In this document: one piece after another, positions 56,398-64,000 of the stretch
Position numbering within the stretch: the stretch's first letter is position 1
How the letters are laid out: every line of letters begins with the position of its first letter
Source of the DNA: Helicobacteraceae bacterium
GTDB lineage: Bacteria; Campylobacterota; Campylobacteria; Campylobacterales; Helicobacteraceae
Assembly: GCA_017508245.1 (NCBI GenBank)
Contig: JAFVZI010000010.1
Location: 1-64,000 of the forward strand
DNA: 64,000 nt
Direction of reading: 5' to 3'
Notes under the pieces: generated by a model
What the model was told of the DNA's origin: nothing
The model's input: only the letters and a program-made list of their open reading frames with translations
Database searches by the model: none
Made by a program: the position numbers and the translations under genes

Positions 56398-58442
56398 TTT
56401 TTAAATAACTTATTAAGCCCCTTATTTATCGCATCCTTTGTCTTATCTTCTATTTTTTGGACGTTTTCTTGAACTTTTGGACTGTTTATAACATTATTAA
56501 TAATATCCTTACCAAGCTTGCTAGTATCGATGCTTATACTTGGATTTGTTGCTTTTCCACTTAAGGTTCCAGCTAAATCATATTTTTGCACTTTTAACAA
56601 TAATTTTGCATTTATATCATTGCTGTCTAGATTCAAAGTAGCCTCATTTGAGGTAATACTTGTATTATTGCTTTGCATATTTAGATTTGCTGTAACTAGA
56701 CTTTTGTTAATCCTGCCATCGATTTTAATATTATTATATACCTCTTTTGTTCCATCAAATTTGAGGGTTTTTTCTAATATTGACATCAATTTATTTTCAG
56801 TAAATGAGCCTTTTGATAGTATAAAATCCATATTTCCTATTTGTGTTTGCCTATCATATTTTAAAGTGCCATTTATAGCAGAATCAAAAATCTTTGGATA
56901 TTGAAGCATATCTAAGACACCAAGTGAATTCATATCTTTTATTGTCGCACTAATTAGATTGTTATTCAGTTCTACATCTAATTTTCCACCAAATAAATCG
57001 CTCTTCATACTTCCACGAAGAGAAACAGGCGTCCATACAACATCACCATATGCACTCAAACTACCTTTTAATTCTTTGCTTGTAACAAATGCCAATTTCT
57101 TTAAATCTTTAATATCAATTGTATATGGGGCATTAACTCCTAGAGAATCTATATTTACCAAAGCATCTTTCACATTTAAACTAACTATATCTGATATAAA
57201 ATCCAGATTTAATTTACCACTACCATTTGTAAAATTTATATTTGCTTGATGATTGTAGTTTGTATTTGGCATATTCATGTCAAACTTACTTTTCACAACT
57301 TTACCATTGATAGTGCCATTTATAGTATGACTATAATCACCATTTATGCTAGAACTAATGCCTCCTAAATTAGCATTGGCATTCAATAAGCCATTCGAAT
57401 ATATAGGCTGGACAAGCATATATAATATTTTCTCAATTTTTAAATTTTTAATTTTTAATACTGCATCTTTTGGACTTGTATAATTTTTTAGTGACAGAGA
57501 ATATGTTGTAACACTATCTGCTACATCGCTCTTACCATCTATACTCATCCATTTTGAATCACCTACAATTTTACCATCTGTTCTAAATTCACCTCTAAGC
57601 GGCATACCGACAATTGGAGTGAGTAGAGATAAATCACTCATATCAACATCATAGGTTGAATTCGTGCGTAAAGTCTTGATAATCGTGTTTCCAGTCGAAT
57701 TAATGTTACCTACATTTGATAATAACTCAAATTTATGTTCTATATTTGTGCCATCGAAATTAGCAAAAAGATTTATCATAAATGAATTATCCGGCACATT
57801 AACGCCAAAATCTTCTTTGACAAGATTCCGTGATACTTCACCATTATTTACTTTTGCTAGAGCTTGGCCATTAAATTTTAAATTATTATCACCTACAATA
57901 TTTGCAACAATATCAATCGTACCCTTTGCATAAGTCTTTTTACCGAGTAAAGCAAGTATAGATTATAGTTCCAAATCCTTAATATTTCCAACAACTTTCA
58001 ATGGTTTAAAATCGACGATAGTTGTATCAATTCTAAATTCACCTTTAAGAGAGTTGCTAACAGTGTGAATTTCAAAATTAGTAATTTTTCCTCTGATTGC
58101 ATTTTCTATTAATAATTCTTTTGGTGTAGCAGCTGGTGATGTTTTTGTTAATGGATTTTTAAGCAATATATCCAATGCTATATCTATATTTTGACTAAGT
58201 AGCGAAAAAGTCCCATGTGATACGATATTTATATCGTCATTTGAATTTAATTCTATATCAAGGCTACCAAATCTAAGTGAAAAAACATCTAAAGTAAGTG
58301 GAATTGGTGAATATTTATCAATTTGAGTTTGCAAATGAGGTTTTAAAATATTATTACCAAATGGCGTAAATAAAAGCACAAAAACTGCAACCAAAACAAT
58401 AAAAATCAATCCAAGCAAAAACAATAAAAATTTCTTAAACAT
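56394..58442 (-). pseudogene. AsmA-family envelope protein with an in-frame stop
   Basis: Two open stretches (58442-57966 and 57962-56394) lie in the same frame and are separated only by TAA at 57963-57965, codon 160. Joined, they give a 682-residue AsmA-like protein: one N-terminal membrane anchor (about 5-27), then long beta-rich repeats of the AsmA type (DLDANI-like segments, GTFSLLSQNIDIALD, TFTSKELKGSLSAYGDVVWTPVS). The text around the stop reads VGNIKDLEL-stop-SILALLGKKTYAKGTIDIVAN, which is continuous in AsmA sense. A CAA-to-TAA change is the simplest cause. The C-terminal frame could be used from an internal ATG at 57797, but without an anchor. Confidence 0.8.
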
Positions 58443-58455
58443 TTTAAACTCTCTT

Positions 58456-61200
58456 TTATATTTTTAGACCTTGCATCTTCCTTGTGAAAAACGCTCCTAT
58501 TATTATTGCTAGTATTCCTGCAACCATAAAATATAAAAATTTTGGCACAGGCATCGGATCACCAGATGCATAAGAGTGCAAACCGGATAGATAATAATTC
58601 ACACCATAATATGTCATTAATATACTAAAAAACCCTATTACGCTAGCACTTGAGAATATATATTGCAAGTTCGCTTTACAAATAAATCTAAGGTGTAAAA
58701 TAATAGCATAGATTCCAATAGAAACCAAAGCCCAAGTCTCTTGTGCATCCCAGCCCCAATATCTACCCCAAGATTCATTTGCCCAAACTCCACCAAGAAA
58801 ATTTCCTACACAAAGCAAAAGTAGTCCTAAAATCATAGACATTTCATTTATAATAGTAATTGAATTGATAGTAGAATCTAGCTTATTAGATTTAAATCTT
58901 CTAAATATCATAAGAATGAGGGCAATAATACCTAGAACAAAACACAATCCTAAGAATCCATAACTGGCTGTTATAACAGATACATGGATATTTAGCCAAT
59001 ATGATTTTAATACAGGCATAAGATTCCCAATTTGTGGGTCCATAAAGCCAAGATTTGCAACAAGAAGCGAGATTCCAGCAAGGAACAATGACGCAGATAT
59101 TGCTAGATATGATTGTCTAAAAAATACTATTCCGGATAACGCAGATACAAATGCTATATATATCATAGATTCATATGCATTGCTCCAAGGTGCGTGTCCT
59201 GCTACATACCATCTAAGCAATAAAGCAAATAAATGAAGCAATAACAGCACTACGCCTATATAGTAAAACATCTTTAATATTTTTTTTAGTTTATCATTTG
59301 ATTTAAAAATACAAATAAAAACAATGATAAACATCACAATACTAAGAAGTGTATAAGGGAGTATTAGCTGTTTGAATAGATTAAATTTATTTAGCATAAT
59401 CTCTGCATTTAATTTATCTTCACCTAGATAGATTGATTTATCTGTATATTCTTTTTGATAATTAATAATTTCTTCTAATGCTTTTGTGGCCTCACTCCAA
59501 TCATTATCTTCTACACCTTTACTAAAACCATCAAAATATGCCAAAAGCATTGATTGAATTTTATTTGATATTTCTTCATTGCTAAAAGTTATGATGTCAA
59601 TTGGAGAAAGCCAAGTCTCTCCGTGGTCTGGAATAGGAAAAATTTTTATAAATTGTGCTGTAAAGATTCCATAAGCGACATTTAATCTCTCATCAACATT
59701 CAACAAATCTTTATCAAAACTTCCACGTTCAGCTGGCTTTTTTCTATTTGCTTCTTCAACATAATTCGTAAGCTTGTATGTGCCGTCTTCATTGAATAAA
59801 TCTTTAAATGAAACATATCCGCTATCTCTATTCACACCTAGAATCTCTTTTAATTTTGGTGTAGATATTTTTATCATTTTGATATTTTGCCAATCATTTG
59901 AATACACAATCATTCCAAGAATAATTTGCATATTTGTTAGATTCTTGTAATTATCCTTTTTGGTCATTTTATGTACTAATTCACTCGCTAGAGTATCCAT
60001 AGGTTTAATTCGACCTTGATAATCTTGAACTTGCAGCCTGCCAAACATTTCTGCATGTTCTTTTGAATTTTCTTGCAATTTCATTAGACGTTCAACTATC
60101 GCTTTGTCATCTATTTGATTTGTATCATCTGCCATTAATGGTGCATTTATGGATACCAATGTTACTAAAGCTAGGACATAAATGCTTTGAGACTGCAAAA
60201 ATTTACCAAGTTTTCTAAATCTCCCGTTTTTCGCGAAAACTATCCAAAAAGAACCAACAATAAGCAAAAAATATCCTATATATGTCGGAATCTTTCCTGG
60301 GTCATTATTGATACTCAAAATTGTGCCTAGCTCATCTTCATCATAGTGTGCTTGAAAAAATCTATACCCGCCATAATCAAGAGTATGATTCATATATATG
60401 CGATATGGCATCTCAACATTGTTTTTCTCATCCAATAATACAACCTTTGCTTCATACGAAGATGGCGACATAGAGCCTGGATATCGCTCTAAAATAAAAT
60501 CATCAAGCTTAATAGAAAATGGCAATTCAATCATTCTTGGACCCCAATTTATTATTGCTTTTATGCCTTTAAAATCAACAACAGAATCTTTTGCATTTTG
60601 ACTACCACCAATTAAGGTTAGTGGATATTCTATACCATCATAGAATATAGCACCTTCTAGTATAGATGTAGGGTCTCCTTTATTGTCATTTATCTTTGTA
60701 ATACTATTTGATTTTATCTCAAAGCTTTTATCGCCAAATATTATTTTTTCATCTAGTTTTTTAGAAGAAGCAAAAGAAATATTTGTCGGAATATGAAGAT
60801 TGTATTTATTATCACCATCGAGAACAATGAGATTTAAATAATTATCACTGCTTGTATAAAGTGAGGTAGTTTCGCCCTCTCTAATGTGCATCAAACCCTC
60901 ATGTCCAAAAAATCTGGTAATACCAGCACCAATGATGATAACAATAAATGAAAAGTGAAGTATAAACGACGCATATTTCTTTTGTTGCAACAACTTATAT
61001 CGCCAGATAGTACCAATCAAACAAATTAAAAGCCATAAATGCAAAATATTAAAAAACCACGTATTGTATATAAGAGCTCTTGCAGCATCTGTCCCATAGT
61101 CATTTTCTACAAACGTAGCAATTGCAATCAAAGTTGCATAAACTCCCATAAGTGGAATTGCAGCATATAAAGAAGCAAATAATGTCTTAAAAATCTTCAT
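58456..61200 (-). CDS. ccsBA: Fused cytochrome c biogenesis protein CcsBA
   Basis: System II c-type cytochrome maturation: carries heme across the membrane and attaches it. 914 residues, ResB (Ccs1)-like N-terminal part with four membrane helices and a periplasmic domain, and CcsA-like C-terminal part with about eight helices and the WWD-type motif ESWGRYWGWDAQETWALVSIG (about 822-842). Conserved His in the helices are present (HLFALLLRW, NIHVSVITASYG). The gene follows the thioredoxin-like lipoprotein, as in H. pylori HP0377/HP0378. Confidence 0.92.
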   Translation of the reverse strand: MKIFKTLFASLYAAIPLMGVYATLIAIATFVENDYGTDAARALIYNTWFFNILHLWLLICLIGTIWRYKLLQQKKYASFILHFSFIVIIIGAGITRFFGHEGLMHIREGETTSLYTSSDNYLNLIVLDGDNKYNLHIPTNISFASSKKLDEKIIFGDKSFEIKSNSITKINDNKGDPTSILEGAIFYDGIEYPLTLIGGSQNAKDSVVDFKGIKAIINWGPRMIELPFSIKLDDFILERYPGSMSPSSYEAKVVLLDEKNNVEMPYRIYMNHTLDYGGYRFFQAHYDEDELGTILSINNDPGKIPTYIGYFLLIVGSFWIVFAKNGRFRKLGKFLQSQSIYVLALVTLVSINAPLMADDTNQIDDKAIVERLMKLQENSKEHAEMFGRLQVQDYQGRIKPMDTLASELVHKMTKKDNYKNLTNMQIILGMIVYSNDWQNIKMIKISTPKLKEILGVNRDSGYVSFKDLFNEDGTYKLTNYVEEANRKKPAERGSFDKDLLNVDERLNVAYGIFTAQFIKIFPIPDHGETWLSPIDIITFSNEEISNKIQSMLLAYFDGFSKGVEDNDWSEATKALEEIINYQKEYTDKSIYLGEDKLNAEIMLNKFNLFKQLILPYTLLSIVMFIIVFICIFKSNDKLKKILKMFYYIGVVLLLLHLFALLLRWYVAGHAPWSNAYESMIYIAFVSALSGIVFFRQSYLAISASLFLAGISLLVANLGFMDPQIGNLMPVLKSYWLNIHVSVITASYGFLGLCFVLGIIALILMIFRRFKSNKLDSTINSITIINEMSMILGLLLLCVGNFLGGVWANESWGRYWGWDAQETWALVSIGIYAIILHLRFICKANLQYIFSSASVIGFFSILMTYYGVNYYLSGLHSYASGDPMPVPKFLYFMVAGILAIIIGAFFTRKMQGLKI

Positions 61201-61210
61201 TAATAAACCC

Positions 61211-61789
61211 TTATAAATTGTGTATTTTTTTATTCAAATCTTCATATTGTCCCATAGCACTATCTTTTTTTGTTACATCTAATACCAAATCTTTAAATCT
61301 TGGTGTGAATCCAGGAAACAAATACTTCACATCACCATTTTTGCTTAAAAATACAATTGATGGGGTAAAATCAACTGCAAATAATTGAGCAATATCACTT
61401 GTATTCACCCTACTTTGTCTATCATTAAAATTAATTAAATGTGTTTTTAAATAGCTAGTATTTATGTAATATGGATTAAAATTATCTTTCATTATTTGTT
61501 TTAGATTCTCATCTTTTTTTATAATATCCTTCAAATTATCACAATACTTGCAATGATTTTTACCAAAAATAATCAAAACATCTTTATTAAAATTGATTTC
61601 ATTTGTATCCAAAAATACATCTGCTACATCAATATAACTTGCTTTATCAAGATTCTTTTCTGCTTCTCTTGCTTGAGAATCCATAGTAGAACCACTTGAT
61701 ATCAAAGTAGAATCTATTTTATTATCACTACAAGATATAAATAATAAACTAAACAATATTGTAAAAAATATATTAAATTCTTGCTTCAT
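61211..61789 (-). CDS. Periplasmic thioredoxin-like lipoprotein (CcmG/SoxW type)
   Basis: Lipobox LFISC (Cys20), redox motif HCKYC (CxxC at about 79-82) and cis-Pro DFTPSIVFLSKNG. 192 residues. In this position it probably reduces the apocytochrome c heme-binding thiols before CcsBA acts; H. pylori HP0377 is the counterpart. Overlaps hemH by 17 nt. Confidence 0.82.
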   Translation of the reverse strand: MKQEFNIFFTILFSLLFISCSDNKIDSTLISSGSTMDSQAREAEKNLDKASYIDVADVFLDTNEINFNKDVLIIFGKNHCKYCDNLKDIIKKDENLKQIMKDNFNPYYINTSYLKTHLINFNDRQSRVNTSDIAQLFAVDFTPSIVFLSKNGDVKYLFPGFTPRFKDLVLDVTKKDSAMGQYEDLNKKIHNL

Positions 61790-62756
61790 TGATACTTTTT
61801 CCTTTTAAATCAATTAAATCAATAATAGTCTTAGCAAAAGTGACTGAATCGTTTGGGCATTTGCAAACAATATAACTTTTTACTCCAAGTTTATTGGCTA
61901 ATTCTCTATTTTCAATCTCAAGCTCATATATCGTTTCTGAGTTATCTATACTAAAAGCAAGCGGATAAATCATAATATTAGAATCTCTATATTCCTTAAT
62001 GGTATCAATCGTAGTCGGCTCTAACCATTTTATTGGTCCCATTTTCGATTGATAACAAATCACTACATTTTTAAAATTTATGCCTTGTCTAGTCAATTTC
62101 TCTTGTAAAGCAACGGCACTTTTTTCTATTTCATCTTTATATGGGTCACCATTATCTACCATTTGTTGCGGAATTGAATGTGCTGATAATAACAATACAT
62201 AATCTCTATAATCTACTTCACACTCTTTTATTTTTTCTATGCAAGATTCTATAAAACCACTATAAGCTGGATAGCTTTCGACCACATTTATCTCTGCCTT
62301 AAAATCCAATTCTTTTACACAACGCATAAATTCCCTTATAGAAGACAATGTAGTTGTGTTTGAGTATTGCGGATACATAGAAAAAAGTGTAACTTTTGTG
62401 ATATTTCTATCCATCAAATCTTTTATCACCAAATCACTATATGGGGGCGTATATCGCATAGCATAAGTGTAGAATCTGGTAGCATCTAATTTTTGTAAAA
62501 CTTTTGTTAAATTAAATGTAATCTCTACTAAAGGTGATTTTGAGCCTATATGCTTGTAATTACTTCGTGCTTTTTCTAATCTTGTATTGACAATCATCTT
62601 TGCAACAAATTTACGTATAAAAGAATTTTTGATAGTTAGAATCAATGGGTCATTAAACATATTGTTTAAAAAAGTTTCAACTTCAAGCAAATTATTTGGA
62701 CCACCCATATTTAGTAGGACTACCGCTTCATTTGTATTAATATTTGTATCGTTCAA
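61773..62756 (-). CDS. hemH: Ferrochelatase
   Basis: Inserts Fe2+ into protoporphyrin (or coproporphyrin). VVLLNMGGPNNLLEVETFLNNMF (about 11-33) and the metal-site motif LLSAHSIPQQMVDNGDPY (His in AHS) are typical; CYQSKMGPIKWLEPTT follows. 327 residues. Heme made here is used by CcsBA, the next gene but one. Confidence 0.92.
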   Translation of the reverse strand: MNDTNINTNEAVVLLNMGGPNNLLEVETFLNNMFNDPLILTIKNSFIRKFVAKMIVNTRLEKARSNYKHIGSKSPLVEITFNLTKVLQKLDATRFYTYAMRYTPPYSDLVIKDLMDRNITKVTLFSMYPQYSNTTTLSSIREFMRCVKELDFKAEINVVESYPAYSGFIESCIEKIKECEVDYRDYVLLLSAHSIPQQMVDNGDPYKDEIEKSAVALQEKLTRQGINFKNVVICYQSKMGPIKWLEPTTIDTIKEYRDSNIMIYPLAFSIDNSETIYELEIENRELANKLGVKSYIVCKCPNDSVTFAKTIIDLIDLKGKSINEARI

Positions 62757-63231
62757 AACACTACCTAAAGTTATAAAAATATAAAAGTGGATGATATAAT
62801 AAAAATTCTTTTAAATGCTTAAATGATAAATTTCATTACCGACTTTGTACCATAAATATTATCTACTAGTTTTATCTCTATTGTAATTTTGACAAAATAT
62901 CTAGCGGTTTTATTTTTGCCCTTTTACCTTTGCTCCAATTAGGTAAAACACGCAACACTTATCAAAAATTATCAAAATTTTAAAATGCATCTTAAATATT
63001 TACAAAGAAATGAGATAAGTTTATATGCTTGATAATTTGACTCAAAAATCATATCATTAAGTAATATTCAAGATAGTGATTAAGGCAAATAAAATAAAAT
63101 CGATGATATTAGAATCGATACAAAAACTTCAAATCTTAATGCATATAATAAACTTCAGTTAGAACAAAATCTCTATAATATTTGTCATCCTGTGTTATAA
63201 TCACTGGTTTATATGTGATAAAGAGGATTTT
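62757..63231. other. 475-nt gene-free stretch upstream of the membrane protein
   Basis: No supported gene. One short open run (63090-63200 area, about 32 codons without a start) is probably chance. The 3' end holds a strong extended -10 promoter (63193-63201). Confidence 0.5.
63193..63201 (+). promoter_or_regulatory. Extended -10 promoter of the membrane protein/rsmE operon
   Basis: TG-T-TATAAT, a consensus match. AGAGGA lies shortly before the ATG at 63232. Confidence 0.6.
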
Positions 63232-63627
63232 ATGGAGGCATTAGCACTAAGCCAAGCGATAGGATTCCACTATGTTATTTCATTGTCATTGCTAATAATA
63301 ATCATAGCAAATCTTGTCATTTTATTTATTGATGATTTTCATAAAGTGCATAAATATATGTGGTATCTTACTCCTATGTTATTTGGGATACTTGCAATCA
63401 CTTTGATTAGTGGATTTAGTATTTTTGCAATGATGCAATTTCGTATAAATTTTATGATATTTTTGATGATTATTGCAAGCATTGCAGTCATTGTATTTGA
63501 AATAATAAGAATAAAAAAACTCCGCATTATACGCAAAAAACCATCACTCATAAAAAGCTATATCAAACAAAGTAGAATCTTTTATGCAATCTATCTTTTT
63601 GCTATTTTGATATTTTTTATAGGATAA
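63232..63627 (+). CDS. Four-helix membrane protein
   Basis: 131 residues with four membrane helices (about 10-32, 45-65, 70-90, 112-130) and a basic cytosolic stretch RIKKLRIIRKKPSLIKSYIKQ between the third and fourth. No signature that I know. A similar small membrane gene precedes rsmE in H. pylori (HP0375 by memory). Cotranscribed with rsmE (4-nt gap). Confidence 0.7.
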   Translation: MEALALSQAIGFHYVISLSLLIIIIANLVILFIDDFHKVHKYMWYLTPMLFGILAITLISGFSIFAMMQFRINFMIFLMIIASIAVIVFEIIRIKKLRIIRKKPSLIKSYIKQSRIFYAIYLFAILIFFIG

Positions 63628-63631
63628 TGTT

Positions 63632-64000
63632 TTGCGATTTTTATATCATAAAGATTCTGGAGAAAAAAATATAATCTTAGATAACGAAGCCTTTCATTAT
63701 ATATTTAATGTAAGACGACAAAAAAATGATAATTTGATATTAGCAAATATGTTAGATTCTAGGCTTTATGATTATAAAATCTTGCAGGTAGAAAAAAAGA
63801 GAGCAATCATAGAGCTAATAGATTCTGTATTTATAGACCAAAATAGCCCAAATACACATATCATTCAAGCAATAATCGATATGAATGAATTTAGCAAAAC
63901 TCTACCATATCTAAATGAATTATTTGTAGAAAAGATTACATTTTTTTATAGTGATTTTAGTCAAAGAAATGAAAAAATAAATACTGAAAAATTACACAAG
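63632..64000 (+). CDS. rsmE: 16S rRNA (uracil1498-N3)-methyltransferase RsmE (partial)
   Basis: N-terminal 123 residues, continuing past the window edge. Starts MRFLYHKDSGEKNIILDNEAFHYIFNVRRQKND, the PUA-like RsmE domain; later INTEKLHK and HIIQAIIDMNEFSKTLPYLNELFVEKITFFYSDFSQ begin the SPOUT part. TTG start with AGGAT upstream. Confidence 0.85.
   Translation, partial: MRFLYHKDSGEKNIILDNEAFHYIFNVRRQKNDNLILANMLDSRLYDYKILQVEKKRAIIELIDSVFIDQNSPNTHIIQAIIDMNEFSKTLPYLNELFVEKITFFYSDFSQRNEKINTEKLHK

Noticed and set aside
63090-63200. Short coding-like run KIDDIRIDTKTSNLNAYNKL
   Set aside because: About 32 codons, no start codon, and it runs into the promoter of the next gene; probably chance.

Overview
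The window is AT-rich and densely packed, and it reads as a chromosome segment of an enterohepatic-type Helicobacter or a close relative in the Campylobacterota. Several gene blocks keep the order I remember from H. pylori: rodA/rluD/FN3 lipoprotein/trmB/ftsE/ftsX/envC-like/flaG/fliD/fliS (HP0743-HP0754); rppH/lysC/hobA/holB/folP (HP1228-HP1233); flgH/pseFGH (HP0325-HP0327); tlpD and PBP1A (HP0597/HP0599); dld/uppS (HP1222/HP1221); purA/FliJ-like/MotE-like (HP0255-HP0257); the mrdA-engB-lptAC-kdsC-rlpA-mltD-tatD-ribE-flhX run (HP1565-HP1575); ccsBA/thioredoxin/hemH and rsmE (HP0374-HP0378). The locus matches are from memory, not from a search. HobA, TlpD, pseudaminic-acid genes and histidine genes (hisB, a HisZ-like gene) fit a Helicobacter outside the H. 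pylori group.

Layout. 1-11.4 kb: a gene end, then a minus-strand block with dapD, a flagellar filament cap/chaperone operon behind a clear sigma-28 promoter, ftsEX with an EnvC-like partner, trmB, a lipoprotein and rluD. 11.4-15.5 kb: rodA, a tRNA(CAU), a degenerate arylsulfotransferase-like protein and a solitary HinfI-type adenine methyltransferase flanked by short direct repeats. 15.5-22 kb: folate, lysine and replication-control genes, hemW, ybeY. 22-25 kb: a phase-variable DUF268 gene (G11 tract, currently OFF), a beheaded outer-membrane gene, RNase P RNA and a frameshifted YeiH transporter. 25-32.4 kb: META lipoprotein, hemL, yqeY, then flgH and pseF-G-H-I behind a sigma-54 promoter. 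32.4-43 kb: fur, cytosolic chemoreceptor TlpD, PBP1A, D-lactate dehydrogenase, uppS, MotE/FliJ-like genes, purA. 43-64 kb: pseB, rod-shape/PBP2, LPS transport and Kdo genes, peptidoglycan hydrolases, riboflavin synthase, an OMP, rsmH/ftsL-like, an AsmA-like gene with an in-frame stop, ccsBA, hemH and the start of rsmE.

Functionally the window is rich in envelope and motility genes. RpoN and FliA promoters link flagellar structure to pseudaminic-acid glycosylation. RodA/PBP2, PBP1A, FtsEX-EnvC, RlpA and MltD cover wall growth and separation.

The most unusual signal is not a gene. The word AGATTCT/AGAATCT (a GANTC site) recurs at high density throughout, in all reading frames, and forms inverted pairs in at least three intergenic terminators, while the window carries a solitary GANTC-type methyltransferase. 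That combination resembles uptake/self-recognition sequences in naturally transformable bacteria, and it is the best candidate here for an undescribed system. No CRISPR array, rRNA operon, prophage or intact insertion sequence was found.
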